Assembly: GCF_016775475.1 (NCBI RefSeq) | Contig: NZ_JAEUXJ010000016.1 | Span: forward strand, 40,867-104,866 | DNA: 64,000 nucleotides | From: Belnapia mucosa | GTDB lineage: Bacteria > Pseudomonadota > Alphaproteobacteria > Acetobacterales > Acetobacteraceae | Reading direction: 5' to 3' | In this document: one piece after another, positions 30,666-39,070 of the stretch | Numbering within the stretch: the stretch's first letter is position 1 | How the letters are laid out: each line of letters begins with the position of its first letter | Program-made: the position numbers and the translations under genes | The notes under the pieces: generated by a model | Seen by the model: only the letters and a program-made list of their open reading frames with translations | Databases searched by the model: none | What the model was told of the DNA's origin: nothing

Positions 30666-32065
30666 GCCCCCCTGCCCTGTCGCTCGCCGCCCGCATCCGC
30701 GCCGGTGAGACCACCGCCCGCGCGGTGATGGAAGCGGCGCTCGCCCGCTGCGCCGCGCGTGGGCCAGAGGTGAATGCCTTCACCGCCCTGCTGCCCGACC
30801 GCGCCCTGGCCGCCGCCGAGGCGATGGATCGGCGGATCGCCGCCGGAGAGCTGGTGGGGCCGCTGGCCGGCCTGCCCTTCGCGGCGAAGAACCTCTTCGA
30901 CCTCGCCGGCATCCCGACCCTGGCCGGCAGCCGCATCCGCCGCGATGCGCCGCCCGCCGGGCGCGACGCCTTCCTGGTGCGCCAGCTGGAGGCGGCGGGC
31001 GCGATCTGCCTCGGCGCGCTCAACATGGATGAGTTCGCCTATGGCTTCACCACCGAGAACAGCCATGACGGGCCCTGCCGGAACCCGCATGACACCGGGC
31101 GCATCGCCGGCGGCTCCTCCGGCGGTTCGGGGGCGGCCGTCGCGGCGGGGCTGGTGCCGCTGAGCCTCGGGACGGATACCAATGGCTCGATCCGGGTGCC
31201 GGCCTCGCTGAACGGCATCTTCGGGGTGAAGCCGACCTATGGAAGGCTGTCGCGCCACGGCGCCTTCCCCTTCGTCCATTCGCTCGACCATGTCGGGCCC
31301 TTCGCCCGCAGCGTCGCCGATCTCGCCGCCGCCTATGACGCGCTCCAGGGCCTCGACCCGGAGGACAGCCACCAGGCGCCGCAGCCGCCCGAGGCGGTGA
31401 CGCCGGGGCTCGACGCCGGGCTGGCCGGGCTGCGCGTGGCGCGGCTCGGCGGCTGGTTCGGGCGGCTGCAATCCGCGGCGGCGCGGGGCGCGGTGGAGGC
31501 GGTGGCGGCCGGGCTCGGTGCGACGCGGGTGGTGGAATGGGAGATGGCGGAGGCGAGCCGCGCCGCCGCCTTCACCATCACCGCCGCGGAGGGCGGGTCG
31601 CTGCACCTGCCGACGCTCCGCACCCGGCTGGAGGACTACGAGCCGCTGATCCAGGATCGGCTGCTCGCCGGCGCCATGATTCCCGCCGCCTGGGTCCAGC
31701 AGGCGCAGCGGGTGCGGGCGCGGGCCGCGGCGGCGATGCGGGCGGTGATGGCGGATTGGGACATCCTGCTGGCGCCGGCGACGCCGGTGGCGGCGACGCC
31801 GATCGGGCAGGAGACGCTGGTGCTGGATGGCGTCGAGCTGCCGCTGCGACCCTCCATGGGCCTCTTCACCCAGCCCATCAGCGGCATCGGCCTGCCGGTG
31901 CTGACGGTGCCGGTGCAGCGGGCCGATGGCGTGCTGCCGATCGGCGTCCAGCTCATCGGCCGGCCCTGGACCGAGGCGCTGCTGTTCCGCGCCGCGGCGG
32001 CGCTGGAAGAGGCGGGGATCTGCACCGCCCCGGTCGCGCCGGCCTTCGCCGAGGGTGCGATCTGA
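30662..32065 (+). CDS. AtzE-family amidase (amidase-signature enzyme)
   Basis: A 467-residue amidase-signature hydrolase. The catalytic Lys-Ser-Ser triad is visible as Lys76 (PFAAKNLFD), the cis-Ser in AGGSSGGSGAA (residues 149-159) and the nucleophile Ser176 in TDTNGSIRVP. With AtzG encoded immediately upstream, it fits the AtzE group (1-carboxybiuret hydrolase or related). The neighbouring atzD/atzF-type genes of a full cyanurate pathway are not here, so the physiological substrate is open; ureide or amide catabolism is an inference. Confidence 0.88.
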   Translation: MSPPALSLAARIRAGETTARAVMEAALARCAARGPEVNAFTALLPDRALAAAEAMDRRIAAGELVGPLAGLPFAAKNLFDLAGIPTLAGSRIRRDAPPAGRDAFLVRQLEAAGAICLGALNMDEFAYGFTTENSHDGPCRNPHDTGRIAGGSSGGSGAAVAAGLVPLSLGTDTNGSIRVPASLNGIFGVKPTYGRLSRHGAFPFVHSLDHVGPFARSVADLAAAYDALQGLDPEDSHQAPQPPEAVTPGLDAGLAGLRVARLGGWFGRLQSAAARGAVEAVAAGLGATRVVEWEMAEASRAAAFTITAAEGGSLHLPTLRTRLEDYEPLIQDRLLAGAMIPAAWVQQAQRVRARAAAAMRAVMADWDILLAPATPVAATPIGQETLVLDGVELPLRPSMGLFTQPISGIGLPVLTVPVQRADGVLPIGVQLIGRPWTEALLFRAAAALEEAGICTAPVAPAFAEGAI

Positions 32066-32430
32066 GCCCCCTGCCGCGCTTCGGCCGGATCGCCGATGGC
32101 CCGCCAGCGCCGGCGGGCGGCGGCGAGAGCTTCGCCACCCTGCTGGCAGCCGGCGGGGCGCGGGTGGAGCGCATCGCCTCCCTCGCCCAGGCCGATCCAC
32201 CGGGTGCCTGGTACGACCAGCCGGGCGATGAGTTCGTGCTGCTGCTCCAGGGCGCCGCGCGGCTCGGCTTCGCGGGCGGCGAGGAGCGGGCGCTGGCGCC
32301 CGGGGACTGGGTGGTGATCCCGGCCGGCTGCCGGCACCGAGTCGCCTGGACCGATCCGGCGCGGGAGACGTTGTGGCTGGCGGTTCACCTGCCGCCTATC
32401 GCTGGTAGGGGTGCGATTGCCGATCAGTAA
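32062..32430 (+). CDS. Cupin-domain protein
   Basis: A protein of about 122 residues with a single cupin barrel: RIASLAQADPPGAWYDQPGDEFVLLL pieces, GAARLGF, LAPGDWVVIPAGCRHRVAWTDP pieces and the metal-site histidines of CRHRV. The family homology runs up to the end of atzE, and no ATG, GTG or TTG lies in the N-terminal part of the frame. The best start is CTG at 32062, overlapping the atzE stop as CTGA, with GAGGG 8 bp before it. If CTG is not used, a GTG start would delete about 35 residues. Function unknown; it may stabilise or modulate the amidase pathway. Confidence 0.75.
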   Translation: MSPLPRFGRIADGPPAPAGGGESFATLLAAGGARVERIASLAQADPPGAWYDQPGDEFVLLLQGAARLGFAGGEERALAPGDWVVIPAGCRHRVAWTDPARETLWLAVHLPPIAGRGAIADQ

Positions 32431-32445
32431 CCAGCGGTCTAGAAT
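32417..32445 (+). promoter_or_regulatory. Sigma70-type promoter of the hybrid kinase gene
   Basis: TTGCCG at 32417-32422 and TAGAAT at 32440-32445 are separated by exactly 17 bp. The element overlaps the 3' end of the cupin gene and lies about 20 bp before the kinase ATG, giving a very short leader. Confidence 0.55.
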
Positions 32446-32465
32446 TCACGCTTATTGCATCGGTG

Positions 32466-34976
32466 ATGCCTCTCCTGATCCCTCGCATGGCCATCGCGGC
32501 CGGCCTCGCCGGGACCGCCCTGTCGGCTGCCATGGCCGGCCTCGGCCCAGCGGGCCCGGCCGGGCAGGTCGTGTCGCTTGCCCTCTTCGGCGGCGGCGCC
32601 CTGGCCCTGGGCTGGGGCGTCGCGGCCTGGCGTGGTGCCGGGCCGGTGGCCAAGGCGCTGCGGGCCAGCGAGGCGCGCCTGCTGCTGGCGCAGGAGGCGG
32701 CCGGGATCGGCACCTGGGATGTCGATCTCCGGACCGGACAGCAGATTTGGTCCGCCCAGCAATACGCACTCTGCGGCATCGATCCGGTGGCGGGGCCGCC
32801 CGATCAGGCGGCCTGGCTCGCCATGGTGCATCCCGAGGACCGTCCGCTGCTGGAGCGCGTGCGGCAGCCGGGCCCGGCGTGCGATGCCGCCACCTTTCAG
32901 GTCCAGTTCCGGCTCCGCCGCGCCAGCGACGGGGCGGAACGCTGGATCGCCGCCTCCGGCCGCGTCGAGCGGGATGGGGTGGGGCGGCCGGTGCGCCTGC
33001 TTGGCATCGACCGCGACGTGACCGAGGCGCGCCAGCACGAGGCGGCGCTGGCGGCGCGGGAGGCGGCGCTGCGGGCGATGATCGAGGCCAATCCGATCGG
33101 CGTGCTGCGCGGCGATATCCATGGCCGTATCCAGGACGCCAATGATGCCGTGCTGCGCATCATCGGCCGCAGCCGGGCAGAGCTGGAGGCGGGGCAGCTG
33201 CGCTGGGACACGCTGACCCCGCCGGAATGGCTGCCGGAGGATGCCCGTGCCATCCGCGAGGCGCAGGCGACCGGCCTCTGCGCCCCCTATGAGAAGGAAT
33301 ACTGGCGGCCGGATGGCAGCCGGGTACCGGTGCTGATCGGTTACGCCATCATCGGCGACCCGGCCGAGGAGACCATCACCTTCATCCTCGACCTCTCAGA
33401 GCGGAAGCGGGCCGAGCGGGCGCTGCTGCAATCCAAGGAGGAGCTGGAGCAGCGCGTCGCCGAACGCACCGCCGCGCTGGCGGCGCAGGAGGCGGAGCTC
33501 CGCCTGATCTATGACCGCACGCCGGCTGCCTTCCATTCCTGCGATGCCGAAGGGCGCGTCATCCGCGTCAGCGCCGAATGGCTGGCCTTCCTCGGCTACC
33601 GGGCCGAGGAGGTGCTGGGCCGCCGCATCCCGCAATTCATGACCCCGGCCAGCGGCGCCCGTTGGGAGGCCGCGCTCCGGACCAGTGGCGAGGCGGTGCA
33701 TGAGGTGGAATACCGGATGCTCCGCCGTGACGGCGCCATCGTGGACGTGCTGCTGCGCGGCCGGGTGGAGCGGGATGCGGATGGCGCCTTCCTCCGCAGC
33801 TTCGCCGTGGTGGTGGACATCACCGCCCGCAACCAAGCCGAGGCGCGGCTGCGCGAGGCGCAGAAGCTGGAGGCGCTGGGCCGCATCGCCGGCGGCGTCG
33901 CGCATGACTTCAACAACATCCTCCAGGTGATCAACGGCGCGCTGCGGCTGCTGGAGAACCGCCCCGACGATGCCGATCGGGTGCGGCGCTACACGAGGGC
34001 GGCGCTGGAGGCGGCGGATCGCGGCGCCGGCATCACACGCCGCATGCTGGCCTTCGCCCGGCGTGACCAGCTGCAATCCGGCCCGGTGCCGGCGGCGGCG
34101 GTGCTGGAAGGTCTGGCCTCGTTGCTGCACGGGCCGCTCGGCCCCGATATCCGGCTGGAGATCGCGCTGCCGGCGGGCCTGCCGCCCATGCAGGCGGATC
34201 GGATGCAGCTCGACCTCGTGCTGTTCAACCTCGCCCTCAATGCGCGGGACGCCATGCCGGCGGGCGGCGTGCTGCGGCTGGCCGCCACGGCGGAGACGGT
34301 GGTGGCGCCCCGGCCGCAGGGCCCGCCACCCGGCCGCTATCTCCGGCTGACGGTCACCGATACCGGCAGCGGGATGGATGCGGCGACTCTGGCGCGGGCG
34401 ACCGAGCCCTTCTTCACCACCAAGGAGGTCGGCAAGGGCACCGGCCTCGGCCTCGCCATGGCGCATGGTTTCGCGGCGCAATCGGGCGGCGCGCTGGCGA
34501 TCGAGAGCAGCCCGGGCCGCGGCACCACCGTGACGCTCTGGCTGCCCGAGGCCGGCCCGCAGCCCGAGCCGGCGCCGGAGCCCCTGCCGCGCGAGGCCGG
34601 GCGGCTGCGCCTGCTGCTGGTTGAGGATGAGGCGCCGGTGCGCGGGGTGATGGCCGCGGCGCTGCGCGAGGAAGGGTTGGCGGTGACCGAGGCGCTGGAT
34701 GCCGCCGACGCCCTCGCCCGGCTTTCCATGGAGCCGGATCTAGATCTGGTGCTGACCGACCAGGCCATGCCGGGCATGACCGGCGCCGCGCTGGCCGCCC
34801 AGTTGGCGCGGCAGCGGCCGGAGCTGCCGGTGGTGATCCTGACCGGCAATTCGGAAGCGACGCCGATGGCGGTGCCGCCGGGCACGCCGGTGCTGCGCAA
34901 GCCGATCCAGCCAGCGGAACTCGCCGCCCGCCTGCGCCGGCTGGCCGCAGCGGCACCGCAGCCGGTCGAGGCCTAA
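32466..34976 (+). CDS. Hybrid PAS-domain sensor histidine kinase
   Basis: An 836-residue kinase. Two N-terminal hydrophobic helices (residues about 8-30 and 38-56) anchor it. Three PAS domains follow: WDVDLRTGQQIWSAQQ near 85, AMIEANPIGVLRGDIHG near 205 and LIYDRTPAAFHSCDAEG near 345, with a coiled-coil EELEQRVAERTAALAAQ between the second and third. The phosphoacceptor is in GGVAHDFNNILQV near residue 479; the ATPase has NLALNARDAMP, TGSGMD and KGTGLGLAMAHG. A C-terminal receiver carries the Asp of LVLTDQAMPGMTG near 765. It converges on a stand-alone receiver gene. Confidence 0.93.
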   Translation: MPLLIPRMAIAAGLAGTALSAAMAGLGPAGPAGQVVSLALFGGGALALGWGVAAWRGAGPVAKALRASEARLLLAQEAAGIGTWDVDLRTGQQIWSAQQYALCGIDPVAGPPDQAAWLAMVHPEDRPLLERVRQPGPACDAATFQVQFRLRRASDGAERWIAASGRVERDGVGRPVRLLGIDRDVTEARQHEAALAAREAALRAMIEANPIGVLRGDIHGRIQDANDAVLRIIGRSRAELEAGQLRWDTLTPPEWLPEDARAIREAQATGLCAPYEKEYWRPDGSRVPVLIGYAIIGDPAEETITFILDLSERKRAERALLQSKEELEQRVAERTAALAAQEAELRLIYDRTPAAFHSCDAEGRVIRVSAEWLAFLGYRAEEVLGRRIPQFMTPASGARWEAALRTSGEAVHEVEYRMLRRDGAIVDVLLRGRVERDADGAFLRSFAVVVDITARNQAEARLREAQKLEALGRIAGGVAHDFNNILQVINGALRLLENRPDDADRVRRYTRAALEAADRGAGITRRMLAFARRDQLQSGPVPAAAVLEGLASLLHGPLGPDIRLEIALPAGLPPMQADRMQLDLVLFNLALNARDAMPAGGVLRLAATAETVVAPRPQGPPPGRYLRLTVTDTGSGMDAATLARATEPFFTTKEVGKGTGLGLAMAHGFAAQSGGALAIESSPGRGTTVTLWLPEAGPQPEPAPEPLPREAGRLRLLLVEDEAPVRGVMAAALREEGLAVTEALDAADALARLSMEPDLDLVLTDQAMPGMTGAALAAQLARQRPELPVVILTGNSEATPMAVPPGTPVLRKPIQPAELAARLRRLAAAAPQPVEA

Positions 34977-34998
34977 GGCCCGCTAGAGGGGGCCGCCG

Positions 34999-35358
34999 CT
35001 ACTTGCAGAGCCTGCCGAGGGCGCTGGTCAGATCGTCCGGGTCATAGGGCTTGGCGAGGACCGGCACCTCGGCATGGCCCGGCGGCAGCCCGTCCGCGCC
35101 GTAGCCGGTGGCGACGACGAAGGGCACGCCGAGCTTCACCAGCTGGTTCGCCACCGGGGTGGACGTCTCGCCGGCCAGGTTCAGGTCGAGCACGGCCACA
35201 TCCGGCCGCTCCCTCTCCAACAGGGCCAGGGCTTCCGCCACCGTGGCGACGGGGCCGAGCACGCTGGCCCCCGCATCCAGCAGGGCATCCTCCACCAGCA
35301 TCGCGACCAGCGCCTCATCCTCCACCACGAGGATGCGCCGCCCGTTGAGCCTGGTCAT
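34999..35358 (-). CDS. Stand-alone response regulator receiver protein
   Basis: A 119-residue single-domain receiver: VVEDEALVAMLVEDALLDAG pieces with the acidic pocket at Glu13-Asp14, phosphoacceptor Asp58 in VAVLDLNLAGET, the ATGYG segment in place of the usual Thr-Ser switch and Lys in VLAKPYDP. No output domain. The ATGYG and NLxGE pattern is common in receivers paired with hybrid or HWE-type kinases. ATG at 35358 was chosen for homology; AGGA lies upstream. It faces the hybrid kinase gene tail to tail, so a phosphorelay between them is plausible but not proven. Confidence 0.9.
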   Translation of the reverse strand: MTRLNGRRILVVEDEALVAMLVEDALLDAGASVLGPVATVAEALALLERERPDVAVLDLNLAGETSTPVANQLVKLGVPFVVATGYGADGLPPGHAEVPVLAKPYDPDDLTSALGRLCK

Positions 35359-35482
35359 AGCCTGTCTTCCTTCAGCTGCGGCCACCCGCCATCGCCCAGC
35401 CGGGCACGCTTATAGCGCCCCGGGCGATCAGCGGGATAGGCGGCCCCCCATTCTGCCGGCGTCCATGGCATTCATTAACCGA

Positions 35483-37852
35483 TCATGCAATCCGCTCGTG
35501 GATCGCACGCCACACGCGCTCCGGCGTCGCCGGCATGTCCATATGGGTGATGCCGTATTTCGAGAGCGCATCGACCACCGCATTCATCACCGCCGGCAGG
35601 CTGCCGGCGCAGCCGGCCTCGCCGCAGCCCTTGGCACCGATCGGGTTGGTCTTGCAGGGGGCGGGGTGGCTGGCGAATCCGAAATTCGGCAGATCGCCGG
35701 CCCGCGGCAGGCAGTAGTCCTGGTAGCTGCCGGAGAGGAGCTGCCCCTCCTCGGAATAGGCGACATTCTCATAGAGCGCCTGGCCGATGCCCTGGACGAT
35801 GCCGCCATGCGCCTGGCCCTCGACCAGCAGCGGATTCACGATCACGCCGAAATCGTTGACTGAGACATAGCGCACCACTTCGGTGACGCCGGTTTCCGGC
35901 TCGATCTCCACCTCGCAGACATGGCAGCCATTGGGATAGGCCATCGGCGCCTCCTCGAAGACGTGCCGGACATCGAGGCTTTCCGGCATATCGGGCGGCG
36001 GGTTGTTGGCGGTGCGGATGCGCCCCGCCAGTTCCATGATGCCGATCGAGCGGTCGGTGCCGGCGATGGCGAAGCGGCCGAGACCCTGCGCGTCGCGCTC
36101 AAACTCGATGTCGGCGACCGCGGCTTCCAGCATATGGGCGGCGGCCACCCTGCCTTTCTCGATCACCTTCTGCGCCGCCTCCATGATCGCGGCGCCCGAG
36201 GCCATCAGGGACTTGGAGCCGCCGGTGCCGCCGCCGGCGATCAGCAGGTCGGAATCGCCCTGGACCAGGCGGATGCTCTCGAAAGGCACGCCGAGGCTGG
36301 CATGCAGCACCTGGGCGAAGGGCGTCCAATGGCCCTGGCCGTAATCGAGGGTGCCGGTGATGATCGTCACCGTGCCGTCCTCGTTGAAGCGGATCTCGCC
36401 CTGTTCCTTCATCGGTGGCGCGGTGCATTCGAGGAAATTGCCGATCCCCCGCCCGCGCAGCTTCCCGCGTGCCTTGCTCTCGGCGCGGCGCGCCTCGAAT
36501 CCGTCCCAGTCGCCGGCCGCCAGCGCCTCATCGAGCACCGCGGTGAAGTCGCCGCTGTCATAGACCGAGCCGGTGGAGGCCTTGAAGGGGAAGGCGTCCG
36601 GCTTGATGTGGTTGATGCGGCGCAGCTCGATGGCGCTGCGCCCCGTCTCCTTCGCCGCCTGTTCCAGCAGCCGCTCGAAGAAGTAGTTGCCCTCGGGCCG
36701 GCCGGCGCCGCGATAGGCGGAGACGGGCGTGGTGTTGGTGACGAGGCAGCGGGTATTCACCTCGATCAGCGGCGTCGCGTAGTTGGACTGGATGTTCTTG
36801 ACGAAATTGCCGGTGCCCATCAGCGGTGCGACGGTCGCCAGATAGCCGCCCATATTGGCGAAGGCGGTCAGGCGCACGGCGAGCGCCCGGCCCTCGGCAT
36901 CCAGCGCCAGCTCCGCCTCCACCTCATGGTCGCGGCCATGCTGGTCGGAGAGGAAGGAGCCGGTCCGGTCATCGGTCCATTTCACCGGCCAGCCCAGCAC
37001 CTTCGCCGCATGCAGCAGGCAGGGATATTCCGGATAGCAGCTCGCCTTCATGCCGAAGCTGCCGCCGACATTGCCGGTAAGGATGCGGACCTTGTCCACC
37101 GGCACCTTCAGCACGTCATTCGCCATCTGGGCGCGCAGGCCGAAAACGCCCTGGCTGCCGACATGCAGGGTGTAGCGGCCGGTCTCCGCCTCATACTCGC
37201 CGATCGCGCTGCGCGGCTCCATCGCGCAGACGACGACGCGGTTGTTGCGGATCGAAAGCTTCGTGACATGCGCCGCGGCGGCGAAGGCCTCGGCGACCTT
37301 CTCGCTGTCGCCGTAATGGAAATCGAGGACCTGGTTGCCCGGCACATGGTCGTAGAGAAGCGGCGCATCGGCCGCGGCGGCGGCCGAGGCCTCGGTGACG
37401 GCGGGCAGGATGTCGATATCGAGGTACACGGCCTCGGCCCCGTCGCGCGCCGCCATGCGGCTCTCGGCGACGACGAAGGCGACCGGGTCGCCGACGAAGC
37501 GGACCTTGTCCATGGCCAGCGGCGGGCGCTCGATATTGTGCAGCGGGCTGCCGTCGCGGTTCTTCAGCGGCAGGGTGCAGCGCATCGGGCCGAAGCCGCT
37601 CTCGGCCAGGTCGGCGCCGGTATAGACGCCGAGCACGCCCGGCACCTCCTTCGCCGCCGCCGTATCGATGCCGCGGATGATGCCATGGGCGTAGGGGCTG
37701 CGGACCATGACGGCATAGAGCTGGCCGGGAAGATCGATGTCGTCGGTATAGCGGCCGCGGCCCTGCAACAGGATCGGATCCTCGTTCCGGGGCACGGACT
37801 GGCCGACGCCGAATTTGAGCCGGGTGGGATCGGGCATGGCGGTATCGGGCAT
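35483..37852 (-). CDS. Molybdenum hydroxylase large subunit (CoxL/xanthine dehydrogenase family)
   Basis: A 789-residue molybdopterin-binding subunit. It opens with VGQSVPRNEDPILLQGRG pieces, has GGSFGMKASCYPEY near 285, the active-site loop AYRGAGRPEG near 376 and GCGEAGCAG with the catalytic Glu near 745. AYRGAGR is the form II (CO-dehydrogenase-like) loop, lacking the Cys of true CO dehydrogenase, so the substrate is not CO but an aromatic, aldehyde or N-heterocycle. No medium (FAD) or small (2Fe-2S) subunit gene is adjacent, so these must be encoded elsewhere. ATG at 37852; an alternative lies at 37837. Confidence 0.9.
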   Translation of the reverse strand: MPDTAMPDPTRLKFGVGQSVPRNEDPILLQGRGRYTDDIDLPGQLYAVMVRSPYAHGIIRGIDTAAAKEVPGVLGVYTGADLAESGFGPMRCTLPLKNRDGSPLHNIERPPLAMDKVRFVGDPVAFVVAESRMAARDGAEAVYLDIDILPAVTEASAAAAADAPLLYDHVPGNQVLDFHYGDSEKVAEAFAAAAHVTKLSIRNNRVVVCAMEPRSAIGEYEAETGRYTLHVGSQGVFGLRAQMANDVLKVPVDKVRILTGNVGGSFGMKASCYPEYPCLLHAAKVLGWPVKWTDDRTGSFLSDQHGRDHEVEAELALDAEGRALAVRLTAFANMGGYLATVAPLMGTGNFVKNIQSNYATPLIEVNTRCLVTNTTPVSAYRGAGRPEGNYFFERLLEQAAKETGRSAIELRRINHIKPDAFPFKASTGSVYDSGDFTAVLDEALAAGDWDGFEARRAESKARGKLRGRGIGNFLECTAPPMKEQGEIRFNEDGTVTIITGTLDYGQGHWTPFAQVLHASLGVPFESIRLVQGDSDLLIAGGGTGGSKSLMASGAAIMEAAQKVIEKGRVAAAHMLEAAVADIEFERDAQGLGRFAIAGTDRSIGIMELAGRIRTANNPPPDMPESLDVRHVFEEAPMAYPNGCHVCEVEIEPETGVTEVVRYVSVNDFGVIVNPLLVEGQAHGGIVQGIGQALYENVAYSEEGQLLSGSYQDYCLPRAGDLPNFGFASHPAPCKTNPIGAKGCGEAGCAGSLPAVMNAVVDALSKYGITHMDMPATPERVWRAIHERIA

Positions 37853-37958
37853 TGGGTCTCGCTCTCGCCGTTCGAATTTTGTGGGATCGAGCCTAGGCCA
37901 GCTTGGCCGGAGGCGCGACCCCTCCCCGGCCAAGGCCCGGCAGGCTATGGGGTGCGGA

Positions 37959-38285
37959 ATGAGCGTCTATTTCATCGCCCTGACCTGCCTGTCCCTCGCC
38001 GGCGTCATCGAGGCGCGGTGCAGCACGCCGGGGCTGCGGCCACGCGCCGCGGCGGCCAGCAATGCCTTCCACATCTTCGGCCGTTCCGCCTTCGCCTTCT
38101 GGCTGGTGCTGCTGGGCTGGGGGTTCTGGACCATGCATTGGACGCAGCCGGTGGCGGGGCTGGTTGCCTCGCTGGCGGCCAATGCGCTGCTGGTCCAGTC
38201 CGGCGCCCGGCCCTATTGGCCGGGGCTCGGCATGGGGCTGTCCCTGGTCGGGCTGTTCCTGACCGCGGTGGTGCTTACGCGATAG
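37959..38285 (+). CDS. Small integral membrane protein
   Basis: A 108-residue protein with three hydrophobic helices (FIALTCLSLAGVI, SAFAFWLVLLGWGFW and about 91-106 LGMGLSLVGLFLTAVVL). No family I recognise. ATG at 37959 follows GGGGTGCGGA; an ATG four codons earlier is possible. It diverges from the molybdenum hydroxylase gene and overlaps the end of the convergent MBL gene by 11 bp. Confidence 0.7.
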   Translation: MSVYFIALTCLSLAGVIEARCSTPGLRPRAAAASNAFHIFGRSAFAFWLVLLGWGFWTMHWTQPVAGLVASLAANALLVQSGARPYWPGLGMGLSLVGLFLTAVVLTR

Positions 38286-39069
38286 GCGGCAGGTGCAGGG
38301 CGACCACGTCGCCGCCCTGGCCCTCGACCGCCTGGAAGCGGGTGCGGACCTCGGGGTCGTGGCCGGGGATGACGCGGCTCTCATCGCCCTCGGCCAGGCG
38401 CCGGGCGATGCGCCAGCCCTGGGTCATGGCGCCGAGGTCGAAGATGATCGGGAAGGGATTCCCCTGCCGGTCATTGGCATAGAAATGCATCGCGTCCGAG
38501 GCGATGACGACCGGCCCGCGCGCGGTCTGCACGCGCACCACCTGCAGCCCGTCCGAATGCCCGCCGACACGGTGGACAGTGACGCCCGGCGCCACCTCAC
38601 CCTCGCCGTCATGGAAGACAACCTTGTCGGCAAACAGGGCGCGGACCATGGAGACCACGTGATCCGCCTCGAAGGGGTGGCGGATGCAGGCGGTGCACAT
38701 GTGCCGCCCCGTGGCGAAGGCCATCTCCCGGTCCTGGATATGGATCTTCGCCCCGGTGAAGAGGTCGACGCTGCCGGCATGGTCGTAATGCAGATGGGTC
38801 ACGACCACGTCCTGCACCCGGGCCGGGTCGCTGCCCATCGCCTGCAGGCTTTCCGCGACGGAACGGGTCAGCTTGCGGCCGCGGCGTTCGGCGCAGGCGG
38901 CGTCGAAGCCGGTATCGACGACGATTTCATGGCCATCCGGCGCACGCAGCAGCCAGACAAAGTAGTCGAGCGGCATCGCCTCATGCGGGTCGGCGACCGG
39001 CAGCAGGAAGTTGCTCTGGGCCGTGCGGTCGTGCCGGCCGTAGCGGATCGCGTATGCCTCCCAGATCAT
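38275..39069 (-). CDS. Metallo-beta-lactamase-fold hydrolase (N-acyl homoserine lactonase family)
   Basis: A 264-residue MBL-fold enzyme with the metal motif THLHYDHAGS (His92, His94, Asp96, His97), a later GGHSDGLQ histidine and SDAMHFY aspartate, and VIPGHDP near the end. The layout resembles AiiA-like lactonases, in which the two-metal centre opens lactone rings; quorum quenching or a catabolic lactonase role are both possible. It starts 2 bp after the dehydrogenase stop and shares an operon with that gene and the CMD-family gene, which favours a catabolic role. Confidence 0.88.
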   Translation of the reverse strand: MIWEAYAIRYGRHDRTAQSNFLLPVADPHEAMPLDYFVWLLRAPDGHEIVVDTGFDAACAERRGRKLTRSVAESLQAMGSDPARVQDVVVTHLHYDHAGSVDLFTGAKIHIQDREMAFATGRHMCTACIRHPFEADHVVSMVRALFADKVVFHDGEGEVAPGVTVHRVGGHSDGLQVVRVQTARGPVVIASDAMHFYANDRQGNPFPIIFDLGAMTQGWRIARRLAEGDESRVIPGHDPEVRTRFQAVEGQGGDVVALHLPPIA

Positions 39070-39070
39070 C

